Origin: an uncultured Planctomycetota bacterium
GTDB taxonomy: Bacteria > Planctomycetota > Phycisphaerae > UBA1845 > UTPLA1
Length of the DNA: 64,000 nucleotides
Direction of reading: 5' to 3'
NCBI GenBank assembly: GCA_900696465.1
Contig: CAADGE010000023.1
Location: 161,644 to 225,643, forward strand
Position 1 is the first letter of the stretch, and the number at the start of each line of letters is the position of its first letter. The notes beneath the pieces were generated by a model, which made no database searches, was not told the DNA's origin, and was given only the letters and a program-made list of their open reading frames with translations. A program made the position numbers and the translations under genes. Below, one piece after another: positions 1-10,273 of this stretch.

Positions 1-1310
1 TAGATGAACTTGGACCACAGAACCCGGCCGCGCGGCATCGGCCACAGTCCGACCAGCCACATCTGCCGGCCTTCCAGACTGATCATGGGAAAAACGAACC
101 GGCTGGTAAAGGTGGAAAGAATGAGCGTGACCGCGCCGTTGTTGAGGAAGCAGATCAGCGCCTGCCAATGCAGACTGAAGCCCTCGGGCCGGCTGCGCGG
201 CAAGTAGAGCAGGTACAGCCCGAGCAGACCGAAGAGGATGACGAGTTGCGACCACTGGGCCGGATCCCGAAGAAAGTGCCGCATGTCCTTCAAGACAAGC
301 ATTCGCATCTGGAGCGGCAGGTAGAAGAAGAACAGGTTCGTGATCTTGCGCGAGGCCCGGCCTTCGATGGATCGCGAGCGCCCACCTGCCGTCTGGGCGC
401 TTGCAAATGCCGGAAGTAGATATCTCCCTACACAGGTCACCGCCGCCCAACTTAAGAAAAGCCCGGTCGCCGCGGTGACGCCGAGATAGAAGAAAGAATC
501 CGCCGGACGGTTCTCCATGGCATGGCGGATCGTGTTCGTCACCCAGGTTGACGGCAGGAGCGCCGCCTTGAGGTACTGCATCTCTCCAAGAAACTCCTGC
601 AGCCAGGTCGCCGAATCCCGCGATGAGATTCCCCAGAGTCGTCCCCACCACAGAACAAGCAGCCCGATGACCACGACGCCCGCTGCGAAGAGCGTGCGGC
701 GCGCCAATCGGGGCAACCAGATGGCCACGACGAGCGCCGTGATCAGCCCGATCGCGCCGGGGATCGGCACGAATGCCAGAAACGACAACACGAACAGGGC
801 GTAGAAATGCCACGGCAGGCCGAGCACGTTCCCGATCGCCAGCATGAGCGGCAGACCGAACAGCACGAGCGACCAACTCGCGAAGAAGAGCGACTCGAGA
901 TACATGATGATGACGACATGGCGCGGACGTGCCGGGGTCGTCAGCAGAAAGGACGGCTCCTGTCGGGCGAAGAGCGCGCTGTAGACCAGCACGGCCGCGG
1001 AAAACGCCAGCAGCACGGTCATGGCCAGGACGAACACGTGAAACACAAGCGGTATCGCCACGACGGCCTGCTGCTCAAACCGTCGCATGAACGTGAAGAC
1101 GTAATCGAAGACGGCGTACAGCGAGACCCAGATGACCGCGAGGAAGAGCAGAACCAGCATCAGTCGCAGCGGCGACTGATCGGCCAGTTGCCGCACGCGA
1201 TTATGCAGAAGGCGAAGCTTGAGGCGCACGAGCAGTCCCAGTGAGCCCGGACGACTCCGGTCCGTCGCTTCGAACGTCATCGCGGTAATGCTTGCCGGCA
1301 GGTGGGTCAT
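1..1310 (-). CDS. ABC exporter permease (partial, runs off left edge)
   Basis: The reverse strand is open for 436 codons from an ATG at 1310 to the window edge, so the C-terminus is missing. The decoded protein has a polar N-terminus of about 50 residues, then several hydrophobic segments (for example LMLVLLFLAVIWVSLYAVF and a long hydrophobic run near 830-700), a polar stretch, and a further membrane region near the edge. This fits the membrane subunit of an ABC-2-like exporter. The start lies 8 bases after the stop of the ATPase gene, so the two are almost certainly one operon and one transporter. The substrate cannot be read from the sequence. The reading frame and membrane nature are seen directly. 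The exporter role is inferred from the ATPase neighbour. Confidence 0.8.
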   Translation of the reverse strand, partial: MTHLPASITAMTFEATDRSRPGSLGLLVRLKLRLLHNRVRQLADQSPLRLMLVLLFLAVIWVSLYAVFDYVFTFMRRFEQQAVVAIPLVFHVFVLAMTVLLAFSAAVLVYSALFARQEPSFLLTTPARPRHVVIIMYLESLFFASWSLVLFGLPLMLAIGNVLGLPWHFYALFVLSFLAFVPIPGAIGLITALVVAIWLPRLARRTLFAAGVVVIGLLVLWWGRLWGISSRDSATWLQEFLGEMQYLKAALLPSTWVTNTIRHAMENRPADSFFYLGVTAATGLFLSWAAVTCVGRYLLPAFASAQTAGGRSRSIEGRASRKITNLFFFYLPLQMRMLVLKDMRHFLRDPAQWSQLVILFGLLGLYLLYLPRSRPEGFSLHWQALICFLNNGAVTLILSTFTSRFVFPMISLEGRQMWLVGLWPMPRGRVLWSKFI

Positions 1311-1318
1311 GAAATCAC

Positions 1319-2092
1319 TCACGCCGTCAAGCCCATGCGCTGGGCTTCGGCGTCCGGATCCGGCTGCGTGAGTTCGAGGAAGATATCCTCCAACCGATGC
1401 TCACGCCGAGCGCGGGCTTTCAACTCTTCCAGGGTGCCGCAGGCGATGATCCGCCCGTGATGGATGATGGCAATGCGGTGGGCGATCGTCTCCGCGATGT
1501 CGAGTGTATGGGTGGACATGAAAACCGTCAGCCCGGCCTCGGCTCGCTCGCGGAAGAGTTCCTTCACGATCCGGACGGTCCGCGGATCGAGCCCGACCAT
1601 CGGCTCGTCGACGATCAGCACCTTCGGCTCATGCAGCAACGCGGCCGCAAGAACGACGCGCTGCTTCATGCCGTGCGAGTAACTCTCGGCGAGCTGATCC
1701 GCGAACGGCGTAACCTGCAGGCGGTTCATGTAGTGCCGCGCCCGGGCTTCGATCGTCGGTGCGTCCAACCCGTACATTCGCCCGACGAAATCGAGGAACT
1801 CCCGTGCTGAGAGTTTCTCGTAGAGGTAGGGCTGGTCCGGCACATAGGCGAGCTGAACCTTGACATCCTGATCGTCCATCGCCATCGGCCGGCCGCAGAC
1901 CTCGATCGTCCCTTCATCCGGTGCGAGCAGTCCGGTGATCATCTTGATCGTCGTCGTCTTGCCGGCCCCGTTGGGCCCGAGGAAGGCGAAGACCTCTCCC
2001 GCGCGCACTTCGAAACTCACGTCGTCCACGGCGCGCAATCTGCCGTAGCACTTGGTCACGCGGTCAAGCCGGATGGAAATCGCCTCAGTCAT
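1319..2092 (-). CDS. ABC transporter ATP-binding protein
   Basis: This 257-residue nucleotide-binding subunit powers the permease encoded just downstream. Walker A is GPNGAGKTT at residues 39-47, the signature motif is the variant SHGMKQ at 139-144, and Walker B with the catalytic Glu is VLIVDEP at 158-164. A D-loop (GLDP) and a switch His (STHT) follow. The order matches the CcmA/DrrA-type exporter ATPases. The ATG at 2092 was chosen because it starts at the conserved beginning of the domain and overlaps the upstream gene by 8 bases (ATGACTGA), which suggests translational coupling. The frame is open further upstream, but that part is only the shadow of the neighbouring gene. Confidence 0.95.
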   Translation of the reverse strand: MTEAISIRLDRVTKCYGRLRAVDDVSFEVRAGEVFAFLGPNGAGKTTTIKMITGLLAPDEGTIEVCGRPMAMDDQDVKVQLAYVPDQPYLYEKLSAREFLDFVGRMYGLDAPTIEARARHYMNRLQVTPFADQLAESYSHGMKQRVVLAAALLHEPKVLIVDEPMVGLDPRTVRIVKELFRERAEAGLTVFMSTHTLDIAETIAHRIAIIHHGRIIACGTLEELKARARREHRLEDIFLELTQPDPDAEAQRMGLTA

Positions 2093-2954
2093 GCGCCTGC
2101 TCGTCTTTCTTCGTCGCATGAGGGCCGTTCGCACGGCCTGAAAACGGAGAATCCCCGCCGCGGATGCGAATGATCGTCGTGCGCATCCGCTCTTTATCGA
2201 ACGGTTCATCCTCAATGCGCCAGCGTCCCAGAAGCGGAATACGCACCTCCTGCACCAGCACGCGCCCCTGATCGTCCGCCCATGCCGTCGCACCGTCGGT
2301 CTCGATGCGATAACACTCCACCTCGCGGCCGCCGATCCTGATCGTCTCCTGTCCGGTGACAGTCACCAGTTGGGTTCGAAACTCCACCTTGCCGCCGGTC
2401 ATCATGGCAAACGGATCGAGCAGCCGAAGCCGCCAGCGCTGACCGACGTGCAGATTTTCCAGATGCGTAAAGGGGCGAAGCAGTTCACTCAACCCCTCGC
2501 TCAAGCGCCAGTCCAGCGGCAGTATGGTGGTCACTTCACCGATACGCGCCGTACAGGCGAAATCATGCCCCAGCCGCTCACCGCTGACCTCGATCGGCAT
2601 GCCGGCGCCGTGGAGCTTGAACTCGAACTCCATCAGACCACCGTTGTGCTCGTACGTCAGATTTGTGTCGACGAGCAGCCGGCCGGCGGCAGGGAGATAG
2701 CTGCCCAGCCCTGCGAGATCGATCTCCGTCACGCTCTGGACTGTAACCAGCTGCGGGCCGGGCGTGTGCGTGACCCAGGTGGTACCGATTCGTTTCCCGG
2801 CCTCGTTGGAGATTCCGCACTGGTATCCACCCGCGCGGCTCCATTGGTTGGGCGCGTCCTGCGCTGTCCAGTACGGCAATACATCGCGCCGAACCAGCGC
2901 GGCCATGGCTATCAGCCAGATCACAGTGATCGTAATGCCGAAGAATCGATTCAT
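2085..2954 (-). CDS. Conserved unknown protein with N-terminal membrane anchor
   Basis: This 289-residue protein is first in the ABC exporter operon. It begins with one hydrophobic segment (residues 3-22), an uncleaved anchor or signal peptide. The rest is rich in beta-type sequence with recurring GxRxGxxW/GQRWRLR patterns, and it ends in a polar tail. I do not recognise the family. Its position, with an 8-base overlap into the ATPase gene, suggests an accessory or periplasmic part of the exporter. That is inference from context only. Confidence 0.75.
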   Translation of the reverse strand: MNRFFGITITVIWLIAMAALVRRDVLPYWTAQDAPNQWSRAGGYQCGISNEAGKRIGTTWVTHTPGPQLVTVQSVTEIDLAGLGSYLPAAGRLLVDTNLTYEHNGGLMEFEFKLHGAGMPIEVSGERLGHDFACTARIGEVTTILPLDWRLSEGLSELLRPFTHLENLHVGQRWRLRLLDPFAMMTGGKVEFRTQLVTVTGQETIRIGGREVECYRIETDGATAWADDQGRVLVQEVRIPLLGRWRIEDEPFDKERMRTTIIRIRGGDSPFSGRANGPHATKKDEQAHD

Positions 2955-3211
2955 GCTTCAAGGGGCGTTCCTGTGGCGGCCTGTGACCGGCATCCAGGCG
3001 GGATGAGGGTCTTTATCCAGCGGCACCGATTTTATGGAGCCGTCACACACAGGGTCAATTCGACCCGTAATCTCCACACGCAATCATCACTTATCATCGA
3101 CACGTCTGAATCGCTACGCGAACGATTGGACCAATGCCCGACGGATCGGATACCCTTCGCCACTGGTGGGCGTGATATCGACCCTCCGCAGGAGAGCACC
3201 AGCCCGCGAGG

Positions 3212-3988
3212 ATGATCTTGCCGCTTACAAGCCGTCCATCCAGCCAAGCAGCCACCATCGCGTCCGGCGACGGGCGACCATCGGCGCTGCGGCGGCCGTT
3301 TGTCTGTGCGTCGGCCGGTATCGGCCTCGTGCTTCTGCTGATTCTTTATACCCTGATGCGAACGCCCGGTTGGTATGCTCCGCCGGTCATTGCCCCGGAA
3401 GAGCGTCAGGCCGTCCGAAACAATCTCATCGACGCCGAGCAGGCCTTCACCGAGAGTGTGCTCAATCTCGACGTGCCGTTCATCTACCACCTCTATCAGC
3501 ATGATGTGAATCGCTGGATCGCCATGCGCCGGGAAATCTATCCGCTGATTGATGAACTCGCCCCGCCGGTCCTGCAGGAACCCTTTGTCGTCTTCGAGAA
3601 GGACCGAATCACGCTCGCAGGTCGCTACCAGACCGCAGGCGTCAGCATGGTCCTCTCCTGCGACATCGAAGCCCGCTACGATCACGATGCAATCGTGCTG
3701 AAAGCCCGATCCGTCCGCTGCGGTTCGATCCGCATGCCGATCGGCTTCGGCCGCCTCGGACTCTCGCACGCGATCGAACGCCCGGCCGGCAAGACCTGGC
3801 CCGGCAGCCCGCGAATCTCGGGAGACTTTGTCAACGGTCTGCGGATCGACGCACAGGCATGGTGGAAGAACGGCGGTGTCGACTATCGCGTGGTCAGCTT
3901 CGAAGTGAAACCCGGACAGATCGACTTCGGAATCCAGCCCCTGGGGCGTCATGCCTCACGGCAGCGCAGCGACCAGCCCGATTTCTGA
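3212..3988 (+). CDS. Membrane-anchored protein of unknown function
   Basis: A 258-residue protein has a polar N-terminus of about 32 residues, one membrane helix (GIGLVLLLILYTLM, about residues 36-49), then a soluble domain. It is probably a type II anchored protein with its C-terminal domain outside the membrane. No catalytic motif was recognised. Its last 40 bases overlap the 3' end of the convergent LigD-like gene. It is divergent from the ABC exporter operon across about 257 bases. That gap contains a short inverted repeat, GGGTC-5-GACCC, at 3052-3066, which could be an operator but is unproven. Confidence 0.7.
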   Translation: MILPLTSRPSSQAATIASGDGRPSALRRPFVCASAGIGLVLLLILYTLMRTPGWYAPPVIAPEERQAVRNNLIDAEQAFTESVLNLDVPFIYHLYQHDVNRWIAMRREIYPLIDELAPPVLQEPFVVFEKDRITLAGRYQTAGVSMVLSCDIEARYDHDAIVLKARSVRCGSIRMPIGFGRLGLSHAIERPAGKTWPGSPRISGDFVNGLRIDAQAWWKNGGVDYRVVSFEVKPGQIDFGIQPLGRHASRQRSDQPDF

Positions 3989-4410
3989 TCTTCGTCGCGG
4001 ACAAGCTCAAAGCGACCTCGCAACAACCGGCCGCAAAACTGAATGCACCATCGCTCCACCGAATCGCTCAGCTCGGCCGGCTCGCGGTCGTAGGCGACCG
4101 GTCGATCGACCCGGCAGGTACCCTCGTCGTGGCGCGTCACGTGGCCACGATCGCCCGAGACGGGGCCTTCGTAGGTGAGATATGCGCGTCGATGGTCTCC
4201 GATACGCCGGCCATTTAACACCGGTGGCCAATGAAGTGACGACGCGGCGGTAGCGCCGGCAGAAACCGATTCGGGCGCAGTTGGAAATTTCCACGTCGCC
4301 AACCGCTCGCCGGACTCGATCATCAGATCGAAATGCAGACCCTCCCGATCTTCGTGGCGTAGGACCACGAAGCGCCGTTCGGATCGATCATCGTTGACTT
4401 CACCCATCAT
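3949..4410 (-). CDS. Stand-alone LigD N-terminal (3'-phosphoesterase-like) domain protein
   Basis: This 153-residue protein matches the LigD 3'-phosphoesterase domain, which in bacterial NHEJ trims DNA 3' ends. The diagnostic segment is RFVVLRHEDREGLHFDLMIE, where the family has the HxxxxHFDLR-type motif, followed by a conserved W (WKFP) and a YEGPVSGDRG segment near residue 78. The polymerase and ligase domains of full LigD are absent, and no Ku gene is in the window. Such single-domain proteins are known in other bacteria. The nuclease role here is a family inference. Either ATG of the initial pair (4410 or 4407) could be the start. Confidence 0.75.
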   Translation of the reverse strand: MMGEVNDDRSERRFVVLRHEDREGLHFDLMIESGERLATWKFPTAPESVSAGATAASSLHWPPVLNGRRIGDHRRAYLTYEGPVSGDRGHVTRHDEGTCRVDRPVAYDREPAELSDSVERWCIQFCGRLLRGRFELVRDEDQKSGWSLRCREA

Positions 4411-4574
4411 TCGCTCATGTTCTGCTGCGGACGATCAGTCGTTCGATGTCGCCCAACTGAGTCGGCCGCATGGCCATGATCGCCCTCTTGCCTGCCATGC
4501 CCGCCCAGCGGTAGCATCCCTGCCAGTAAGGGGTATGTGAATTGATAGCGCCAGAACCCGGATTTCGCCGATCC

Positions 4575-5279
4575 ATGATTACCATGCCAAGACGCTCGAC
4601 CGCACGCATGTTCATCCTGCTGCTGGCCCTGATTGTATCGGGTTGCGGCAAGCCGCGCGCTGAGTTTGACGAGATCATGGCCACCGGTCTCCATGACTAC
4701 GAACAAGGCCGCTACCACGAAGCGCTGAGTATGTTCAAGCATGCAGCCGAGGTGGACCGCGAGCGTCCCGAGCCGTCGTACTACTTCGGCCTGTGCTACA
4801 TGGGCATGGCTGATCAGCATTTCAGAAATGACAATCTCCCTGCGGCCCTGCGCTGCTGCGATCAGTCCGTCGCCGCATTTGATGCCGCCATCGGCGCCTT
4901 TCCCGGCTTCAGCAAGGCCGTCCAGGGAAAGGCGGACGCGCTCCGCCTGAAGGGCAAGCACCGTGCCGCGCTCGATATCGCCAACTGGGCGGCCACCCAA
5001 TCCGGACCGCAGGCCAAGATGCTCATCCTCAAGGGTCGCCAGCTCGCGCAGGCCGGTGACATTGATCGCGCCGAACTCTCCTTCAAGCAGGCCACCAGCG
5101 TCGAGCCGGAGAATGCCGCCGCCCACGCAGAACTGGGACTCTTCTATCTCCGCTGCGGCAACGATCCGGCAGCCATACGTGCCTTGCAGAAGGCCTACGA
5201 TCTGGACCCGGGGGCGCCCGGTGTCGTCGCAGCCCTCGCCCGCCTCGGTGCCATGCCGGAAGAATCGCCCGCACGCTGA
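4575..5279 (+). CDS. TPR-repeat lipoprotein
   Basis: From the ATG at 4575 the protein has 234 residues. It begins with a basic segment, a hydrophobic stretch and the lipobox LIVSGC, so it is probably a lipid-anchored envelope protein. The mature part is made of tetratricopeptide repeats: YEQGRYHEALSMFKHAAEV, AALRCCDQSVAAFDAAI, KHRAALDIANWAA, GDIDRAELSFKQATSVEP and NDPAAIRALQKAYDLDP. TPR lipoproteins usually act as binding platforms in envelope complexes. The partner is unknown. A second ATG at 4584 and a TTG at 4542 are possible alternative starts. Confidence 0.85.
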   Translation: MITMPRRSTARMFILLLALIVSGCGKPRAEFDEIMATGLHDYEQGRYHEALSMFKHAAEVDRERPEPSYYFGLCYMGMADQHFRNDNLPAALRCCDQSVAAFDAAIGAFPGFSKAVQGKADALRLKGKHRAALDIANWAATQSGPQAKMLILKGRQLAQAGDIDRAELSFKQATSVEPENAAAHAELGLFYLRCGNDPAAIRALQKAYDLDPGAPGVVAALARLGAMPEESPAR

Positions 5280-5451
5280 CTACGAATCCTCGCCATTCTC
5301 GCTCGAACAGCCCGCTTATCGGTGCCGGTACGCCTCGGAAGTCGATATGGCCAGTTCGATTTTCTTCCAGCAGCCGATCGCCGTGCGTTACAATGACCCT
5401 GCACGGTTCGATGAAACCATCGAAACGTCGTCGGACGGGGAATGGACGATC

Positions 5452-7047
5452 ATGAAGCGGCAGCGCGCAACCCTCGGCAACTGGCTGGTACTTTGCGTGG
5501 CCGCAGCCATGTTCAGTGCAGCAGCATCCTTCGCCTGGTCGGACGAAATCCCCCTGCAGCAAATCATCGTTCAATATCGCATCGGCACCGACCTGAGCGG
5601 ACGCAGCGCCGCTCGCGGTCCGGATCGCATGAATGCCCTTCGTGTGGCGACTGATACGGAACTGACGTACTATCGCGAGATGTCCGGAGATGCCCATGTG
5701 CTGCGCCTCCCGGCGCCGTTGCACGCGGATGAAGTCGCCGCCATCGCCGAACGGATCGCCCGTTTACCGGATGTCGCCTACGCCGAGCCGGACGGCGTGA
5801 TGACGCTCGCCATGAGCCCTAACGATCCTGAGTACGGCAATCAGTGGCACTGCTTCGAGACCTACGGCATGAACGCGCCGACTGCCTGGGATATCACCAC
5901 CGGTTCGACGAACATCCGTATCGCCGTGCTGGACAGCGGGATCACCGAGCATGTTGATCTGGCCGGCCGCTGGATCGGGGGATACGACTTCATCTCCAGC
6001 GCAGCGTGGGCCAACGACGGCGACGGACGAGATGCCGATCCGCGAGACCCCGGCGACTGGGTCAATGCCAACGAGTGTTTTCAGGGATCGCAGGCACGTT
6101 CGAGCAGCTGGCACGGCACACATGTCGCCGGAACGATCGGCGCGGCGGGGAACAACGCCCTCGGAGTTACCGGCGTGAACTGGAACTCGACCATCATTCC
6201 CGTGCGCGTCGTCGGAAAATGTGGCGGGCTCATCTCCGACATTGCCGACGGCATTCGGTGGGCGGCAGGCCTGACGGTCAGCGGTGTGCCCGACAATCCG
6301 CACCCCGCTCGCCTGCTGAATCTCAGTCTGGGCGGCCCCGGCGTGTGCAGCCAGACTTATCAGAACGCGATCGACGCGGTCAATGCCATCGGGGCCATCG
6401 TGGTCGTGGCGGCGGGCAACAACGCCGCCAACCTGAATACCAACACCTACCAACCGGCCAATTGCAGCGGCGTCATCACGGTGTCGGCAACCGATCGCAG
6501 CGGAGATCGCGCGATCTACAGCAACTACGGCGCCATTGTAAAAATCGCCGCGCCCGGTGGTGAGAACATTCCCATTCTGCAGGATGGCGTGTTGTCCACT
6601 TCCAACGCCGGACCGACCTTCCCGACGACCGACTCGTATCGTTACTCTCAGGGAACCAGCATGGCAGCGCCACATGTATCCGGGGTCATTGCGCTTCTGC
6701 TCTCCCTTGATCCGATGTTGACTGCATCCGAAGTCCTGTCGATTCTGCAGACGACCGCGCGCCCTTTTCGTGCCGGCAGCGCCTGTAACACGTCGAATTG
6801 CGGAAGCGGCATGCTCGACGCCGGATCCGCAGTCGCATTGATCGCCCCCGAATGCCCGAACAACTGCTCCGGCCACGGTGTCTGCATGGCCGGCAAGTGT
6901 GTCTGTGAAACCGGCTGGAGCGGCGTGGACTGCTCCAAGCAGGTTGTACCCGTGCCTTCCGCATCGACATGGGGTCTTGCGATGCTCTGCGCGATGGGTA
7001 TTGTCTCGACCATCCTGCGATCATGGCGCAGGATCGAAGCAACGTAA
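5452..7047 (+). CDS. Secreted subtilisin-family (S8) serine protease with EGF-like motif and C-terminal sorting tail
   Basis: From the ATG at 5452 this is 531 residues. A signal peptide comes first (LVLCVAAAMFSAAASFAWS), then a propeptide-like region. The subtilase domain has the catalytic triad Asp161 (VLDSGI), His221 (HGTHVAGT) and Ser403 (GTSMAAPHVSG). After it comes a Cys-rich EGF-like segment (CPNNCSGHGVC then CVCETGWSGVDC). The end is VPSASTWG, a hydrophobic helix and a short SWRR basic end. That tail resembles the tripartite C-terminal sorting signals of the IPTL/PEP-CTERM type. Export followed by surface anchoring or cleavage by a sorting enzyme is inferred from this layout. An ATG at 5347 is possible but would put 35 odd residues before the signal peptide. 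Confidence 0.93.
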   Translation: MKRQRATLGNWLVLCVAAAMFSAAASFAWSDEIPLQQIIVQYRIGTDLSGRSAARGPDRMNALRVATDTELTYYREMSGDAHVLRLPAPLHADEVAAIAERIARLPDVAYAEPDGVMTLAMSPNDPEYGNQWHCFETYGMNAPTAWDITTGSTNIRIAVLDSGITEHVDLAGRWIGGYDFISSAAWANDGDGRDADPRDPGDWVNANECFQGSQARSSSWHGTHVAGTIGAAGNNALGVTGVNWNSTIIPVRVVGKCGGLISDIADGIRWAAGLTVSGVPDNPHPARLLNLSLGGPGVCSQTYQNAIDAVNAIGAIVVVAAGNNAANLNTNTYQPANCSGVITVSATDRSGDRAIYSNYGAIVKIAAPGGENIPILQDGVLSTSNAGPTFPTTDSYRYSQGTSMAAPHVSGVIALLLSLDPMLTASEVLSILQTTARPFRAGSACNTSNCGSGMLDAGSAVALIAPECPNNCSGHGVCMAGKCVCETGWSGVDCSKQVVPVPSASTWGLAMLCAMGIVSTILRSWRRIEAT

Positions 7048-7254
7048 CACGAACAAACTCAGTGCACCTGAAGATACCTGTGGTACCGGTCTCCTGACCG
7101 ATAGGAAGATCTGTCCCACAACAGTTCTTTGGGAGGATCATAATATCGTGGCGACTTTCACCCTGCCGGTCTGGCAGCGACGCGGGCCGAGGTCTATACT
7201 TCTTTCGTCCGCAGAGTCTCGGCGAACGAAAGTCCATCGCAACGGGATTCGCGC

Positions 7255-7809
7255 ATGTCGTCACTCGATGCTTCAACACGACACACGCTGCTTCAGATGG
7301 CGCGTGAGGCCATCGCCTCCGATCTGTTCGGCACGCCACCTTCCGACCGGCTGATCGTGCCTTCCGACCTGCCCTGTTCCGGAGTCTTCGTCACGCTCCG
7401 AAAGCAGGGGCGGCTGCGCGGCTGCATCGGGACTTTTGAATCGTCATCAGACCTCGCCCGAACCATTCGCACGATGGCCGTATCCGCGGCTCACGACCCT
7501 CGCTTCATCGAAATGCCGATCGGGGCCGACGAGATCAGCCGGCTGGAAATCGAGATTTCCGTATTGTCACCGCTGAAGAAGATCAGCGATCCGTTGGATT
7601 TCGAACTCGGGCGGCACGGCATCTACATCCGGCGGGGCTTTGCCAGTGGCTGCTTTCTGCCGGATGTGGCTACTGAACACGGCTGGTCCCGCGAGGTATT
7701 TCTGTCGGAATGCTGCACGCACAAGGCGGGGCTGGAGCCGACGGCTTGGAAGGACCCGACCACCGAGATTTTCGTCTTCACCGTGGAAAAGTTCTGCAGC
7801 GATGCGTGA
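7255..7809 (+). CDS. AMMECR1-domain protein (AmmeMemoRadiSam protein A-like)
   Basis: This 184-residue protein is about the full length of the AMMECR1 family. The hallmark motif LRGCIGTFES lies near residue 55. Other family features are the early SGVFVTLRK segment, EIEISVLSPLKKI, and the GIYIRRG..GCFLPDV..E.GWS core. Bacterial members often sit beside a Memo protein and a radical-SAM enzyme, but neither partner is next to this gene. The biochemical function of the family is not settled. About 200 non-coding bases separate it from the subtilase gene. Confidence 0.9.
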   Translation: MSSLDASTRHTLLQMAREAIASDLFGTPPSDRLIVPSDLPCSGVFVTLRKQGRLRGCIGTFESSSDLARTIRTMAVSAAHDPRFIEMPIGADEISRLEIEISVLSPLKKISDPLDFELGRHGIYIRRGFASGCFLPDVATEHGWSREVFLSECCTHKAGLEPTAWKDPTTEIFVFTVEKFCSDA

Positions 7810-7831
7810 ATCAGCAGCGCCAGGGGCAGGA

Positions 7832-9304
<1,473 letters not shown>

Positions 9305-9486
9305 GCGTGGATTCAGGGAACGGTAGCTTGGGGAATCTTGCGCAATCACGTGAGTGTTTCGATGACAATCCGCACTGGGGCGGTCCGGAAACGACTGCGG
9401 GCACGTCCGCAAAACATTGCAGAAGCATACAGGCAACCGGCTGTGTCGTCCGCTCAGTGCCGTAACTTCTGTAATCAACAATACTT

Positions 9487-9516
9487 TTGACCGGGTGGGG
9501 TTGTCAAGGGTAAATT
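9487..9516 (+). promoter_or_regulatory. Possible sigma70-type promoter of the ECF sigma operon with palindrome over the -10
   Basis: TTGACC at 9487-9492 and TAAATT at 9511-9516 are separated by 18 bases and point toward the ECF sigma gene, leaving a leader of about 85-90 bases. The -10 lies inside the inverted repeat GGGTAAATTAACCC (9508-9521), a candidate operator. This rests only on match to consensus. Confidence 0.35.
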
Positions 9517-9607
9517 AACCCACGCTGCCGATACTTTCGGGATTCGAGCCAATACAAGACCGGTAGAACATGCTGGGGCCTATGTGCGTAAGAATGGCAG
9601 GTAACAG

Positions 9608-10237
9608 GTGAACCGACGAGAAGACCGGAGTAGCAGCGCTTCGGATGAAAGCTTGCTGGCCGATTTCCTCGCGGGAAGCCAGGCCGCTTTTGAACGGCTG
9701 GTTCAGCGCCACAGCGACGACCTGTTTCGGTTCGTGGGGCGGTTTATTCGAAGTGCCGCCGCCGCCGAGGACGTTGTGCAGGAGACCTTCGTTCAGGTCT
9801 TCCAGTCGGCGTCGGGTTTTGATTTATCCCGACGATTTCGACCGTGGCTGTACACCATCGCAGCCAACAAGGCGCGGGATCACCTGCGATCAAAGGTGAG
9901 GAAGAAGGAGTTGCCGCTGTCGCCGGCCGGAGGTTCTGACGACGCGGAAGGTGCGAGTTATCTCGATTTTCTTTCGGATGATTCGTCACCGCCCGAAGCG
10001 GCCATGGAGGTGGAGGAAACACGCAAGCGCGTCGGTGAAGTCGTCTCCCGGATGCCCGACAACCTTCGGGAGGTCCTTCTGCTGGGATACTTTCAGCGAT
10101 TCGCTTACAAGGAGATTGCCGACATCCTCTCGATCCCCCTTGGCACGGTGAAGAGTCGACTGCATGCCGCCGTCGCCCACTTCGCCGAGCAATACAAGCG
10201 GCTCGAAAAAGAGGAAGGCCGATCGATCCAGCGTTAA
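9608..10237 (+). CDS. ECF-family RNA polymerase sigma factor
   Basis: A 209-residue sigma70 factor of the extracytoplasmic-function type. Region 2 runs from AAFERLVQRHSDDLFRFV to RFRPWLYTIAANKARDHLR and includes the typical EDVVQETFVQVF segment. Region 4 includes MPDNLREVLLLGYFQRFAYK followed by the helix-turn-helix EIADILSIPLGTVKSRL. An acidic linker joins them. It starts with GTG, the only plausible start upstream of region 2. The next gene, 36 bases downstream, encodes a membrane protein with an anti-sigma-like N-terminus, so the pair is probably a sigma/anti-sigma unit responding to an envelope signal. Confidence 0.93.
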   Translation: MNRREDRSSSASDESLLADFLAGSQAAFERLVQRHSDDLFRFVGRFIRSAAAAEDVVQETFVQVFQSASGFDLSRRFRPWLYTIAANKARDHLRSKVRKKELPLSPAGGSDDAEGASYLDFLSDDSSPPEAAMEVEETRKRVGEVVSRMPDNLREVLLLGYFQRFAYKEIADILSIPLGTVKSRLHAAVAHFAEQYKRLEKEEGRSIQR

Positions 10238-10273
10238 CCCGGACGACCGGCTTCGGCAGATGAAACGAGAACC

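Noticed and set aside
5764..6876. 370-codon reverse frame inside the subtilase gene
   Set aside because: Antisense shadow; the catalytic triad is on the forward strand.
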